From: Collimonas sp. OK242
GTDB lineage: Bacteria > Pseudomonadota > Gammaproteobacteria > Burkholderiales > Burkholderiaceae_D
DNA length: 64,000 nucleotides
Assembly (NCBI RefSeq): GCF_900107095.1
Contig: NZ_FNOR01000002.1
Location: 186,001 to 250,000 of the forward strand
Direction of reading: 5' to 3'
Every line of letters begins with the position of its first letter. Position 1 is the stretch's first letter. Made by a program: the position numbers and the translations under genes. Of the stretch, positions 17,528 through 27,361 are shown in pieces. The notes below the pieces were generated by a model, which saw only the letters and a list, made by a program, of their open reading frames with translations, ran no database searches and had not been told where the DNA came from.

Positions 17528-18484
17528 ATGCGACGGATAGGTTTTGTCCTCATACCGGGATTTCAGCTGATGTATATGGCCGCGCTCTCGGTCTTTGAAT
17601 TTGCCAATATATCCGCAGGAAAGGAGCTCTATGAGATCGAGGTCCTTTCGGAAACGGGCGGGCTAATCCCCAGCTCTCATGGCATGATGGTCCAGACTGA
17701 ACCCTTCGGGGAACCTACCTTTGACACGGTTATATTTGGCGGTGGAATGGCGACGTTTACCGCGACGCCTGGGCTGGTAGATTTTGCGGTGAAGGCCAGG
17801 GAATCTTCGCGCCGTGTGGCTTCGATATGCACCGGGGTATTTATTCTTGCGCAGGCCGGGATTCTGGACGGACGCCGCGCGACAACCCACTGGTTAGCAA
17901 CCAGTGAACTCAAAGAAGGCTATCCCAAAATAAAGCTAGAGCCAGACCGGATTTTTACTATCGATGGCCCGGTCTGGACATCAGCCGGTATGAGTGCTGG
18001 GATCGACTTGGCGCTGGAAATGGTCGAAAAGGATTTCGGCCGGGATCTGGCGCGCTCCGTCGCGAAAAAGCTCGTGCTCTCCCATCGGCGTGCCGGCGGC
18101 CAGTTGCAACACTCCGAACTGCTGGATATGGATGCGAGGTCTGATCGCGTTCAAAGTTCGCTTGACTTTGCACGGCGCAATCTTAAGAAGACTTTAACCG
18201 TTGATGATCTGGCTGAAGCTGCGAATCTGAGCCGGCGCCAGTTTAGCAGGGTCTTCCACTCTGAAACGGGGCAGTCGCCGGCCAAGGCGATTGAACATCT
18301 GCGGGTTGAGGCGGCCCGCCTGATGTTGGAGCAAAGCAGGCACTCAATAGAAGTCATCGCTGCAGAGAATGGATTTGTGGACAGTGAGAGAATGCGGCGC
18401 GCCTTTTTGCGTATTTGCGGGCAGCCACCACAGGTTGTTCGACGCAACGCGCGCATGGCAACAGAAGAACAGAGCGATGCGTAG
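17528..18484 (+). CDS. GlxA-type AraC transcriptional activator
   Basis: 318 residues: an N-terminal DJ-1/PfpI-like amidase domain (about 1-190, with FGGGMATFT and the nucleophile-elbow Cys in ASICTGVFILA) followed by two AraC helix-turn-helix units (LTVDDLAEAANLSRRQFSRVF and IEVIAAENGFVDSERMRRAF). The order is that of the FtrA/GlxA subfamily. It precedes a molybdenum hydroxylase pair on the same strand, separated by a terminator at 18661, and may activate it. The target and inducer are unknown. Confidence 0.93.
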   Translation: MRRIGFVLIPGFQLMYMAALSVFEFANISAGKELYEIEVLSETGGLIPSSHGMMVQTEPFGEPTFDTVIFGGGMATFTATPGLVDFAVKARESSRRVASICTGVFILAQAGILDGRRATTHWLATSELKEGYPKIKLEPDRIFTIDGPVWTSAGMSAGIDLALEMVEKDFGRDLARSVAKKLVLSHRRAGGQLQHSELLDMDARSDRVQSSLDFARRNLKKTLTVDDLAEAANLSRRQFSRVFHSETGQSPAKAIEHLRVEAARLMLEQSRHSIEVIAAENGFVDSERMRRAFLRICGQPPQVVRRNARMATEEQSDA

Positions 18485-18660
18485 GCTGCTCACTGCACCG
18501 CGGCAAGAGCTCAAGCTGGTGGGAGGTAGTGTCCACCCCTATGCCATCGGCGTTTGTCCGGAAGGTGAGAGAGACATCGCCGCAGCCTACCGACAGTTTG
18601 CAGTTGATGAAAATGCCACCGTCTGGGGAGATCGGTCGTCAAATGGACGGCCAAGGGCGG

Positions 18661-18692
18661 CACCTATGTTGGCCTAAAACATAGGTGTTTTT
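18661..18692 (+). terminator. rho-independent terminator after the AraC gene
   Basis: Perfect 10-bp stem CACCTATGTT / AACATAGGTG with a 7-nt loop followed by TTTTT. It would end the transcript from 17528 before the hydroxylase genes, implying a separate promoter for them between 18693 and 18808. The 176 bp between the AraC stop and the hairpin show no gene I recognise. Confidence 0.8.
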
Positions 18693-18808
18693 GTCCCGCT
18701 GACGGGCTCCTCCACTCATACAATTGTTTGCAAAACAAAATTCGGATGCCGGCCAGGTGCTTCCGGCCGAATACCGCGCAATGTGCTGCATCTGCTAAGG
18801 AGCCTGCA

Positions 18809-19282
18809 ATGCTGAAGGTTAACGGTGAGAGCAAGTCCGTCGAGGTGGACGGGGACACGCCGGTCCTCTGGGTCTTGCGTGATGTGCTAGGGATGACAGG
18901 CACCAAATTCGGTTGCGGCCTTGGCATGTGCGGGGCCTGCACGGTGCACATTGACGGCCTTGCGGTGCGCTCATGCATAACCACCGTTGACTCGGTCGCA
19001 GGCAAGAACATAAACACCATTGAGTCGCTTTCGGGAAATCGCATCGGTAGCGCTCTGCAAAAGGCTTGGCTTGAGCACGAGGTGCCGCAATGCGGCTATT
19101 GCCAATCCGGCCAGCTAATGTCCGCTGCGGCCTTGCTGGCCAAGAACAAGCAACCCAGCGATGCCGATATCGACGCGGCCATGGACGGCAATATCTGTCG
19201 ATGCGGAACGTACCTGCGCATCCGGACGGCGATCAAGGATGCAGCCCGCTCGCTGTCTCAATCTGGGGAGAAGCAAGCATGA
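18809..19282 (+). CDS. iorA: (2Fe-2S)-binding small subunit of a molybdenum hydroxylase
   Basis: 157 residues from the ATG at 18809 (AAGGAG upstream). An N-terminal plant-type ferredoxin domain with [16 protein letters not shown] plus the following Cys, and a C-terminal [2Fe-2S]-binding domain with QCGYCQSGQ and GNICRCGTY. This is the electron-transfer subunit of isoquinoline 1-oxidoreductase / aldehyde oxidase-like enzymes that lack an FAD subunit. The stop overlaps the ATG of the large subunit (ATGA), so translation is coupled. Confidence 0.92.
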   Translation: MLKVNGESKSVEVDGDTPVLWVLRDVLGMTGTKFGCGLGMCGACTVHIDGLAVRSCITTVDSVAGKNINTIESLSGNRIGSALQKAWLEHEVPQCGYCQSGQLMSAAALLAKNKQPSDADIDAAMDGNICRCGTYLRIRTAIKDAARSLSQSGEKQA

Positions 19283-21453
19283 TACTCGATCGCCTACTTA
19301 GCGATGCAGGTCCGGTCGTCTCGCGCCGAGAGTTCCTGAGAGTAGGAGCGACGCTGGGTGGCGGGTTGATGATCGGCATTGGCTACACTACGTCGGCGGA
19401 CGCCATTGCGTCCGCCGAGCTGGCGGCGTTTTCACCCAACGCCTTCGTCAGTATCGAGCCCGACGGCCAGGTGACGGTGACTGTCGCCTATGTGGAAATG
19501 GGGCAGGGGACGTACACCAGCATTCCGATGCTGATCGCCGAGGAGCTTGAAATCGATCTGCCGTCCGTGCGGGTCGAACACGCGCCTGCCAGCGACAAGC
19601 TGTATGCCAACCCGATGTTCGGCTTCCAGTCCACCGGCAATTCCAACGCCATTCGTGGTGCCTATGAGCCCATGCGCCGTGCTGGTGCTGTGGCCCGCAC
19701 GTTACTTATTCAAGCTGCAGCGAAACGATGGAGTGTTGCCCCAGAATCCTGCTATGCCGCGCGCGGAGAGGTGATTCATAGCGATAGCAAGCGAAGGTTG
19801 AGTTACGGTGCCTTGGTCGCCGATGCAGCCAAGCTGCCGCCGCCTAAAAATATAACGCTGAAGCCCAAGGATGAATTCAAACTCATCGGAACGCCGGCAA
19901 GACGCCTTGACCTTCCCATGAAGGTCAACGGCTCTGCGAAATATGGCATTGATGTCGTAGTGCCTGGAATGAAGGTGGCAACGCTCGCCCAATCCCCGGT
20001 CACCGGTGGAAAACTGCGTAATGCGAATGACGCTAAAGCGCTCGCGGTACGAGGCGTGCGACAAATTGTGCGCCTTGAAGACTGTGTGGCAGTTGTGGCA
20101 GACCACATGGGTGCCGCTCGCAAAGGACTCGCTGCATTGGCTATTGAGTGGGACGACGGGCCGAACGGAAAGGTTGATACGACCCAGATTGTGAAATCCA
20201 TGCGGGAGGCATCCATGGGCCGCGCCGCGGTGGCACGCAGCGAAGGCGATTTCAGCGCCGCTCTGGCGGGCGCGACCATCCGCCTCGAAGCTACATACGA
20301 ACTTCCTTTCCTTATCCATGCCTGCATGGAGCCACTGAACTGCACGGTTCACGTCCGGTCCGATAGCTGCGAAGTCTGGCTGGGAAGCCAGGTACTCACG
20401 CGTGCGCAGGCCGCGGCGGCGGCAGTAACGGGACTGCCGCTGGAAAAGGTGATTGTGCATAATCACCTCCTGGGTGGAGGTTTTGGACGTCGGCTCGAGT
20501 TTGACAGCGTTACGCGCGCAGTCCAGATTGCCCGGCACGTAGACGGTCCTGTTAAGGTCATATGGACGCGTGAAGAGGATGTCCAGCACGACATGTATCG
20601 CCCCTACTTTTTTGATCGCGTTAGCGCGGGACTTGACGTACAGGGGAGGCCGGTCGCTTGGCATCACCGCATCACTGGTTCGTCCATCATCAAGCGTTTT
20701 GCGCCGCCATATTACAAGGACGACTGGGATCCAGAGACAGTCGACGGCGCAGTGCAACCACCGTACGCGCTGCCCAATATTCTGGTTGACTACGTCAATC
20801 ACGAGCCGCCCATACCCACTGCATTCTGGCGTGGTGTTGGGCCGACGCATAACATATTCGTCGTCGAAAGCTGCATCGATGAATTGGCGGCGGCGGCCAA
20901 GCAAGACCCGGTGGCATTCCGGGCGGCCTTGTTGGACCACAATCCCCGTGCAAAAGCAGTCCTGCTCTTGGCGGCGCAAAAGGCGGGCTGGGGCAGGAAG
21001 CTCCCCTCAGCCCATGGCCGTGGCATTTCGCTGCAGTACGCATTCGGCACCTACATGGCCCTGGTTGCGGAAGTGCAGATTGCAAAAGATCGGACTGTCG
21101 CCGTCAAGCGAGTTGTTTGCGCTGTGGACCCCGGCATTGTCGTAAATCCTAATACAGTTGAAGCGCAGGTGCAGAGCGCGGTGATCTTCGGGATTAGCGG
21201 CGTGCTCTTCGGCCAGGCGACGCTTAAGGATGGCCGAATTGAACAATCGAATTTCCATGATGTACGGGTGATTAGGATGAGCGAGGCACCTGTGATCGAG
21301 GCGCACATCGTCTCAAGCTCGGAGAATCCCGGAGGCATAGGAGAGGCCGGGACATCTGCGCTGGCGCCGGCTGTCACCAATGCGATCTTTGCGGCTACGG
21401 GCCAACGAATCCGAAAATTGCCGGTGAGTGCCAATGACTTGTCAAAGCCTTAG
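19279..21453 (+). CDS. iorB: molybdopterin-binding large subunit, isoquinoline 1-oxidoreductase-like
   Basis: 724 residues from the ATG at 19279; longer starts read into the small subunit. It has a twin-arginine signal ([10 protein letters not shown]), so the heterodimer is probably exported by Tat. Characteristic blocks are [53 protein letters not shown] and the C-terminal [19 protein letters not shown] with the catalytic Glu. It hydroxylates or oxidises N-heterocycles or aldehydes; the exact substrate cannot be inferred. Electrons likely go via the iorA subunit to a cytochrome. Confidence 0.92.
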   Translation: MILDRLLSDAGPVVSRREFLRVGATLGGGLMIGIGYTTSADAIASAELAAFSPNAFVSIEPDGQVTVTVAYVEMGQGTYTSIPMLIAEELEIDLPSVRVEHAPASDKLYANPMFGFQSTGNSNAIRGAYEPMRRAGAVARTLLIQAAAKRWSVAPESCYAARGEVIHSDSKRRLSYGALVADAAKLPPPKNITLKPKDEFKLIGTPARRLDLPMKVNGSAKYGIDVVVPGMKVATLAQSPVTGGKLRNANDAKALAVRGVRQIVRLEDCVAVVADHMGAARKGLAALAIEWDDGPNGKVDTTQIVKSMREASMGRAAVARSEGDFSAALAGATIRLEATYELPFLIHACMEPLNCTVHVRSDSCEVWLGSQVLTRAQAAAAAVTGLPLEKVIVHNHLLGGGFGRRLEFDSVTRAVQIARHVDGPVKVIWTREEDVQHDMYRPYFFDRVSAGLDVQGRPVAWHHRITGSSIIKRFAPPYYKDDWDPETVDGAVQPPYALPNILVDYVNHEPPIPTAFWRGVGPTHNIFVVESCIDELAAAAKQDPVAFRAALLDHNPRAKAVLLLAAQKAGWGRKLPSAHGRGISLQYAFGTYMALVAEVQIAKDRTVAVKRVVCAVDPGIVVNPNTVEAQVQSAVIFGISGVLFGQATLKDGRIEQSNFHDVRVIRMSEAPVIEAHIVSSSENPGGIGEAGTSALAPAVTNAIFAATGQRIRKLPVSANDLSKP

Positions 21454-21568
21454 CGCAGCATGCCATGCCGGTCCAGCATACTCACGCCGAGCTTCATACG
21501 TTGATTGGAATAATGGCCCGAGACAAGGCCGCGCGAGCGCTCGCTCCATCAATCCGAGCTTATGTAGA

Positions 21569-21868
21569 TCATATTGTATTGGCAAAGGATTCTGAGGCAC
21601 CCCAATATGAATGCCAGAAATACACGCCATCGCGTCGGCTCTCGGAGAAATGGATTCTGGCCTGATGCTGGGTCCAGCAACTCATAAAGTGCCTCAATCG
21701 TACTGGCTCGATGTAGCGAAGTTTTTTGACATGGGTGGAGTCAGCTAGCTGCTCTGCAGCCATCGTCGCCCAAACGGCGGCCCAGTAGCGCGCGATGCCG
21801 TGCCGATCCACCAAGACCGGGCCACGTAGGCTTTGAGGCACTGAGGTGCCGGACAGTTGTATAAGCAT
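21569..21868 (-). pseudogene. N-terminal remnant of a tyrosine-type site-specific integrase
   Basis: VLVDRHGIARYWAAVWATM, then STHVKKLRYIE, resembles the N-terminal SAM-like domain of large phage-type integrases of genomic islands. After RYIE the family sequence (ALYELLDPASG) continues in a neighbouring frame, so there is a frameshift near 21705. The catalytic R-H-R-Y part is missing. It sits at the left of the chromate island. Confidence 0.6.
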
Positions 21869-22467
21869 CTCTGCATTATGTGAATTTGGGCAACACTGAA
21901 AAATACCATTTATGCTTGGCGTGTTGCTTTAAAAAGCTAGGAAATGCAACACCAAAATTACTACATCATGTTCGCATAATTTGTATTATGTCAAATGCGA
22001 TCCGCAGGAAACGACGTCTATCGACGGTATTTACATGGCTTGAGCGCTCAAACGAAAAACCACATGGGCTAAACAGGCGCCATTACACAACCTTCCGTCC
22101 TTTTCTGCTTTGGCTTCCATCTCAGCAATTCGCTTATTGCTGGCCTCCACAAATGCCACCACGTCGTCAATTGAATCTGACGCACGCTCTGAAGTGCCGG
22201 CCAGGCTAACAAACGACTAAAAAACTCGCATCACCGCAGGACCTTAACTTAGAGCGTTCCTCCATACGCGTGAGAACTGGATCAACGCAACGGAAATCGT
22301 CCCCGTTACTGCTTAAAAAAACACGGGGCTTACGGGGCCTGAAACGGCAATTCTCGAAAAGCGCCTCGATTTGCCATGGCGTCGTAAAGCGCATGGTGTT
22401 CTGCCGTTCAAGTAATTCCACTCATGTCCTTGATCTTTTCAACTCACTTTTCATTAAAAGTAAACTT
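21869..22467. other. 600-bp gene-poor junction before the chromate operon
   Basis: No gene is convincing here. On the minus strand a short coding-like tail (VAFVEASNKRIAEMEAKAEK to LSAQAM, stop near 22034) has no proper start and looks like a plasmid- or phage-type remnant. At 21951-21961 ACCAAAATTAC is one mismatch from the ACCAAAAGTAC core repeated at 26704 and 29001. Confidence 0.45.
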
Positions 22468-22501
22468 GTAGATAATTCTACTATTGTGTAGGATTATCTA
22501 C
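22468..22501. promoter_or_regulatory. inverted-repeat operator of the chr operon
   Basis: GTAGATAATTCTAC, a 6-nt spacer (TATTGT), then GTAGGATTATCTAC: the arms are complementary at 13 of 14 positions. It abuts the chrB start codon at 22502. ChrB is known to act as a chromate-responsive regulator, so this is the obvious candidate operator. Confidence 0.75.
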
Positions 22502-23452
22502 ATGAATACATATATCTCACTCATTACCAGCCTACCAACTGAGAACGCAACGGCTCGCATGCGTGCCTGGCGCGCACTCAAGGCAAGCGGCGCCGCCGTG
22601 CTGCGCGATGGCGTTTATCTGATGCCGGAGCGCGATACCTGCCGCAATACGTTGGAAATGGTCGCCGCTGACGTGCTGTCAGGTGGCGGCACCGCCTTTG
22701 TGCTGCGCGTTGAGGAACCCGATGACGCTAATTTCGTTGGCTTGTTCGACCGTAGCGAGGATTACGCGGCATTGCTGGCGGATGCCGTCAAGGTACGGGA
22801 AACACTCACGACCGACACGGTACTGGACACGCTTAAGCAGATTCGTAAGCTGCGCAAGACTTTTGCCAGCCTTGCCGATATCGACTTCTTTCCTGGTGAA
22901 GCGCATCGGCAAACCGATGCGACCCTGCAAGAACTAGAGCTCAGCGCAGCCCGCGTGCTAGCCCCGGACGAACCTCATCCAGTTAATGGAACGATCTCCC
23001 TTCTGGCCTTGAGCCAATATCAGGGACGTACTTGGGCAACTCGCCGCCGCCCTTGGGTGGATCGATTGGCCTGCGCCTGGCTAATCCGCCGCTTCATTGA
23101 CCCGCAAGCCCGGCTGCTATGGCTGGCGTCCCCTGGCGACTGCCCCGCCGACGCCCTGGGTTTCGACTTCGACGGCGCGACCTTCAGTCACATTGGTAGC
23201 CGTGTCAGTTTCGAGGTGTTGTTGGCGAGCTTCGGCCTTGAGCAAGCAGCACTCAAGCGTCTTGGCGCATTGGTGCATTACCTCGATGTCGGCGGCGTAC
23301 AACCACCTGAGTCCGTGGGAATTGAAAGTGTCCTGGCCGGGCTGCGTGAAGCCATCACCGATGACGATCAACTTCTGGCGACCGCCAGCAGCGTGTTTGA
23401 TGGCCTGCTGAGTTCCTTCCAACAAGAAACCGTGCCGCACCAGGAATCGTAA
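22502..23452 (+). CDS. chrB: chromate resistance regulator ChrB
   Basis: 316 residues from the ATG at 22502, which gives the family N-terminus MNTYISLITSLPTENATARMR. The first half is the ChrB N-terminal domain (WRALKASGAAVLRDGVYLMP); the C-terminal half is the ChrB-C domain with RPWVDRLACAWLIRRFIDP, HIGSRVSFEVLLASFGL and HYLDVGG. It is the chromate-sensing regulator of the operon that starts here. The stop is 2 bp before the chrA ATG. Confidence 0.95.
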   Translation: MNTYISLITSLPTENATARMRAWRALKASGAAVLRDGVYLMPERDTCRNTLEMVAADVLSGGGTAFVLRVEEPDDANFVGLFDRSEDYAALLADAVKVRETLTTDTVLDTLKQIRKLRKTFASLADIDFFPGEAHRQTDATLQELELSAARVLAPDEPHPVNGTISLLALSQYQGRTWATRRRPWVDRLACAWLIRRFIDPQARLLWLASPGDCPADALGFDFDGATFSHIGSRVSFEVLLASFGLEQAALKRLGALVHYLDVGGVQPPESVGIESVLAGLREAITDDDQLLATASSVFDGLLSSFQQETVPHQES

Positions 23453-23454
23453 TC

Positions 23455-24618
23455 ATGGACGAAACAAGCAAACCAACATACACCTTGTGGCAACTCATGC
23501 TGTACTTTCTGCGCCTGGGCACGTTTGGCTTTGGCGGACCGGTTGCACTGGTTGGCTATATGCATCGCGACCTGGTGGAGCGGCGTGGCTGGATCAGCGA
23601 ATCCGACTACAAGGAAGGACTGGCGCTGGCGCAGATCGCCCCTGGCCCGCTGGCCGCACAGTTGGGAATCTATCTGGGATTCGTGCACTTTCGGATTCGC
23701 GGAGCGACCGTAGCAGGGCTTGCCTTCGTGCTGCCCTCATTCCTGATGGTGGTCGCCTTGGGGTGGGCCTACGTCGGGTTCGGCGGACTGGCCTGGATGC
23801 AATCCGTGTTCTACGGCGTGGGTGCTGCGGTGATCGGCATCATGGCCATCAGCGCGCATAAGCTGGCCAGCAAGAACATCGGTCGCGACAAACTGCTGTG
23901 GGGCATCTTCGTATTGTTGGCAACCGTGACTATCGTCACGCAGTCGGAGATTGCATTGCTGTTCATTGGCGCCGGCATCCTGGTCTGGCTGATCCGCTGC
24001 AAGCCCAAATTCGGCACGTCGAACCTGGCAGTGCTGCTACCTGCGCAATTACCGAATATTGCCCTGGCTTCTGCAACCGATGCCAATACGCTGATCCAGA
24101 TCGCGCTGTTTTTTACCAAGGCGGGAGCCTTCGTGTTCGGCTCGGGCCTGGCCATCGTGCCTTTCCTCTATGGCGGCATCGTCACCGAACATCACTGGCT
24201 CAACGACAAACAGTTTGTCGATGCCGTGGCCGTTGCCATGATTACCCCCGGCCCGGTAGTTATTACTACAGGTTTCATCGGCTACCTGATCAGCGGTTTG
24301 CCTGGCGCCATCCTGGCAGCCGTGGCGACCTTCATTCCATGCTATCTGGTCACTGTGATCGCAGCTCCTTACTTCAAGAAGTACGGCAAGCTGCCGGCGC
24401 TGATCGCCTTCGTTGATGGCATCACGGCGGCGGCCATCGGCGCCATTGCTGGTTCGGTAGTGGTGATCGCGCAGAGGTCTATCACCGACATCCCGACAGC
24501 GCTGCTGGCGCTTGTGACCGCAGTGCTGCTGTGGAAATTCAAGAAACTGCCTGAACCCATTATCGTGATCGGCGCTGCGCTGATCGGGATAGTGATTTAC
24601 CCCTTGATGCATCGCTGA
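23455..24618 (+). CDS. chrA: chromate efflux transporter ChrA
   Basis: 387 residues, two homologous halves of the CHR superfamily (long-chain type): FLRLGTFGFGGPVALVGYMHRDLVER and APGPLAAQLGIYLGF in the first, FFTKAGAFVFGSGLAIVPFLYGG and TPGPVVITTGFIGYL in the second. About 10-12 membrane segments. It expels chromate from the cytoplasm using the proton-motive force. Confidence 0.95.
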   Translation: MDETSKPTYTLWQLMLYFLRLGTFGFGGPVALVGYMHRDLVERRGWISESDYKEGLALAQIAPGPLAAQLGIYLGFVHFRIRGATVAGLAFVLPSFLMVVALGWAYVGFGGLAWMQSVFYGVGAAVIGIMAISAHKLASKNIGRDKLLWGIFVLLATVTIVTQSEIALLFIGAGILVWLIRCKPKFGTSNLAVLLPAQLPNIALASATDANTLIQIALFFTKAGAFVFGSGLAIVPFLYGGIVTEHHWLNDKQFVDAVAVAMITPGPVVITTGFIGYLISGLPGAILAAVATFIPCYLVTVIAAPYFKKYGKLPALIAFVDGITAAAIGAIAGSVVVIAQRSITDIPTALLALVTAVLLWKFKKLPEPIIVIGAALIGIVIYPLMHR

Positions 24619-24645
24619 ACCAGTTCACTACCAGGAGTCAACTCA

Positions 24646-25392
24646 ATGACCGAGCATCCCGATCTTCAACGTCGATCCTTGCTGTGCACCGCCGCCGTGA
24701 CCGTGGCCGTGCTTGGTACGACCACGGCTGCCACCACCCAACCTCTTTTGGAGAAAGCCATCATGCCCACATTGCATGCCTTCGAGAGCCAGACAACGCT
24801 AAAGCCACTCGCTTTTGACCCCGCCAAATTGAGCGGCTTATCGGAACGCCTGATCCGCTCGCATTGGGAAAACAACTATGGCGGCTCGGTCAAGGCATTA
24901 GAGGTGGTAAAGAAACATCTAGCCGAAGCACTGGCTAACAAAGACACGCCGCCCTACATCTACAACGCCCTGAAGCGCGAGCATCTGCTACGGACTGGTT
25001 CGGTGGTGTTCCACGAGGATTACTTCGACAATCTGGGCGGTAACGGCCAAGCCGGCGCAACAGAACGTAAAGTGATTGCCGATGCTTTCGGCAGCTTCGA
25101 TACCTGGGAAACCGAATTTCGTCGCATTGGCGCTGGCCTGGGCGGCGGTTCCGGCTGGGTGATGCTCGGCTTCAACACGCACACCCATCAACTAGAAAAC
25201 TACTGGCTCGCGGACCACGCTCACGGACCAGCGGCAACCCTACCGCTGCTGGTCATGGACATGTACGAACACTCCTACCAGATGGACTACGGTGCGGCGG
25301 CGGCCAAGTACATCGACGCCTTCTTCAAGAATATCCAATGGGAGGTGGTTGCCCGTCGCATCGAGACCGCCCGGCAGGTGAGTCGAACATGA
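24646..25392 (+). CDS. chrC: Tat-signal Fe/Mn superoxide dismutase (ChrC-like)
   Basis: 248 residues; N-terminal [16 protein letters not shown] twin-arginine-like signal, then an Fe/Mn-SOD domain with His ligands in SHWENNYGG and [11 protein letters not shown], and Asp/His in [13 protein letters not shown]. ChrC SODs are known partners of chrBA and are thought to limit superoxide formed during chromate reduction. The last four bases overlap the next gene's start (ATGA). The RR context is weak (RRSLL without the Phe), so export is likely but not certain. Confidence 0.9.
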   Translation: MTEHPDLQRRSLLCTAAVTVAVLGTTTAATTQPLLEKAIMPTLHAFESQTTLKPLAFDPAKLSGLSERLIRSHWENNYGGSVKALEVVKKHLAEALANKDTPPYIYNALKREHLLRTGSVVFHEDYFDNLGGNGQAGATERKVIADAFGSFDTWETEFRRIGAGLGGGSGWVMLGFNTHTHQLENYWLADHAHGPAATLPLLVMDMYEHSYQMDYGAAAAKYIDAFFKNIQWEVVARRIETARQVSRT

Positions 25393-26015
25393 ACCGCATC
25401 GTCGTTGCCGTGCTTACCGCGACCGCTGCTTACGCCGCCGGCGGTCAGGAATCGCAAGCGCAAACGGCAGCATCTGCGCCAGCGGGCTGGCAGTGCGGAT
25501 CAACAGGTGGCGGTACGCCGAAGTGGGCATCGGAAGCCGCGCCATCCGGCAGGCGGGTATTGAAGCAGTCCGGCAACGCCCCCTTCCCTTGGTGCGTGAA
25601 GCCAGACATCATGCTTGCCGACGGCTTTGTGGAAGTGAAATTCATGCCGCTTGCTGGACGAGAAGACCAAGCTGGCGGCATAGTGTGGCGCTGGCAAGAC
25701 GGCGACAATTACTACGTGGCGCGCGCCAACGCACTCGAAAACAACGCTTCCCTCTACTACACCTCTAGCGGCGTCCGTCACACTATCCAATACGTGGATG
25801 CGCCCGTTGCACCACATATGTGGCATCACCTGCGTGTTGATTTCAAGGGCGCGCACATCACGGTATTACTAGACGGCAAGCGCTATATCGAGACTGACGA
25901 CAGCCACATTACCGCTGCTGGTCGAGTCGGAGTATGGACAAAGGCCGATAGCGTGACAGAGTTTGACGACTTTAAATCCGGGACGTTCGATGACCGAGCA
26001 AAGGTAACGAAATGA
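25389..26015 (+). CDS. secreted jelly-roll (glycosidase-16/DUF1080-like) protein of the chr operon
   Basis: 208 residues; signal peptide [19 protein letters not shown], then a beta-rich domain with [40 protein letters not shown] and [16 protein letters not shown]. This is the pattern of DUF1080/3-keto-disaccharide hydrolase and concanavalin-like lectin folds. No catalytic pair is evident. It overlaps the SOD stop by 4 bp, so it belongs to the chr operon. Its role in chromate resistance is unknown. Confidence 0.75.
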   Translation: MNRIVVAVLTATAAYAAGGQESQAQTAASAPAGWQCGSTGGGTPKWASEAAPSGRRVLKQSGNAPFPWCVKPDIMLADGFVEVKFMPLAGREDQAGGIVWRWQDGDNYYVARANALENNASLYYTSSGVRHTIQYVDAPVAPHMWHHLRVDFKGAHITVLLDGKRYIETDDSHITAAGRVGVWTKADSVTEFDDFKSGTFDDRAKVTK

Positions 26016-26092
26016 TCTTCCGCATGAATGACCGGGATATTTTCAATGTAAACCCTGGCTCATGCCTCTTAACGTCATGAAAGGAGAAAGCC

Positions 26093-26545
26093 ATGCAATG
26101 GATTACTCGCGAGCGCCCAAAGATCGACCGCGTCGCCTGCCCTTGGCTGGTAGTCCGCTTTATCGATGCGCAAGCCGAATTTCTATACGTTCCGCCCGGT
26201 GACGTGCTGCGCGTTGCCGGCGAGACCGGCGCGATTCCCTACGACATACCTGGCGTTGAACTGAGCCACGACGGCGAGTTGTGCAGCTTCGACGCCTTCC
26301 TCAAGAAATACCACCTCAATGATCCGGCATTGCAGCAGCTTGCTCTCATCGTGCGCGGAGCTGATACATCACGCCTTGACTTGACGCCGCAATCAGCTGG
26401 GCTATACGCGTTGTCGCTGGGGCTGTCGCAGAATTTCAGCGATGACCACGAGATGCTCAAGCATGGCATGGTGATGTACGACGCACTCTATGCATGGTGC
26501 AAGCATTGTCAAAGTGAAACACACAAATGGCCGCCGAAAATGTGA
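26093..26545 (+). CDS. short ChrB-domain protein
   Basis: 150 residues corresponding to the C-terminal ChrB domain only (RPKIDRVACPWLVVRFIDAQAEF, ELSHDGELCSFDAFLKKY), lacking the N-terminal regulatory half of the chrB gene at 22502. Such stand-alone forms often accompany chromate operons. It is preceded by AAAGGAGAAAG and is 77 bp from the previous gene, probably the last gene of the operon. Confidence 0.85.
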   Translation: MQWITRERPKIDRVACPWLVVRFIDAQAEFLYVPPGDVLRVAGETGAIPYDIPGVELSHDGELCSFDAFLKKYHLNDPALQQLALIVRGADTSRLDLTPQSAGLYALSLGLSQNFSDDHEMLKHGMVMYDALYAWCKHCQSETHKWPPKM

Positions 26546-26562
26546 CCCATGCTGGGGTTAAC

Positions 26563-26722
26563 GTACTTTTGGTGCGGATTAATACGGAGCGCAACCAAAA
26601 ATCGTTGAGCAACAACGAGCTACAAATCACCGCAACTTGAAATTCTGTGTGAACTGCAAATGATTGATTCGCCGATTAATTTCTTAGCTAACCACACCAA
26701 ATTGCACCAAAAGTACGATAAG
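26563..26722. repeat. island-end repeat A with inverted GTACTTTTGGTGC motifs
   Basis: GTACTTTTGGTGC at 26563-26575 and its exact inverse GCACCAAAAGTAC at 26704-26716. The stretch 26591-26722 also matches 28896-29020 as an imperfect direct repeat (shared blocks ATCACCGC, CTTGAAATTCTGTG, GAACTG, GATTGATT, TGCACCAAAAGTACGATAA). This looks like a recombination or mobile-element end, but I cannot name the element. Confidence 0.55.
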
Positions 26723-26809
26723 TTCCGTTAGCAGCGGCAACATTTGAATTTAGCGTTGCCAGTGTCATACTGGGCACAAACGAACGGAAACGATAACGGA
26801 ACACGAGCG

Positions 26810-27361
26810 ATGATGCCTATTGAGAACACCGAAGATCGCTATGGGGCGGTCGCGATTCTGCTCCACTGGTCGATGGCCTTGCTTATCATTGGACTTGCGG
26901 CATTGGGTCTTTACATGGTCGCACTGCCCGATGTCGGTTTCAATACGAAAAAGATCACGCTGATTCTCTATCATAAGGAGTTCGGCTTGCTGGTAATCGC
27001 TTTACTCGCAGTGCGCTTGGCTTGGCGTGTAACACATATACTGCCGCAACTGGTTGCGCAACTGCCTGATTGGCAAAAAATCGCCGCCCGATTTGTTCAT
27101 CTTTCCTTTTACGCACTGATGTTCGCCTTACCGATGACTGGTTGGCTGATGTCTTCCGCCGCTGGCATCCCGGTATCGTTCCTGGGTCTATTCACGCTGC
27201 CTGACCTCCTTCCTCATGACGACTACCTGTTTCAGCGACTCATCGATATCCACAAATGGTTCGCTTACGTGCTTATCCTTTTCATATTCGTCCATGTGGG
27301 CGCAGCACTGAGGCATCATTTCGTATTCAAGGACGATACCTTACGCAAAATGCTACCCTAA
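26810..27361 (+). CDS. cytochrome b561 family protein
   Basis: About 183 residues from the ATG at 26810 (26813 also possible; the longer open frame upstream lacks a family match). Four membrane segments with His residues in ILLHWSMALLI, LYHKEFGLLVIA, RFVHLSFYALMF and DIHKWFAYVLILFIFVHVGAALRHHF, the di-heme b561 pattern (superoxide:quinone or quinol oxidoreductase in the inner membrane). Its stop overlaps the stop of the convergent lipoprotein gene by 4 bp. Confidence 0.85.
   Translation: MMPIENTEDRYGAVAILLHWSMALLIIGLAALGLYMVALPDVGFNTKKITLILYHKEFGLLVIALLAVRLAWRVTHILPQLVAQLPDWQKIAARFVHLSFYALMFALPMTGWLMSSAAGIPVSFLGLFTLPDLLPHDDYLFQRLIDIHKWFAYVLILFIFVHVGAALRHHFVFKDDTLRKMLP

Noticed and set aside
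19702-20979. 425-codon open frame antisense to the molybdenum hydroxylase large subunit
   Set aside because: It lies wholly opposite a well-supported gene, shows no family motif and has the codon pattern of a shadow in G+C-rich DNA.
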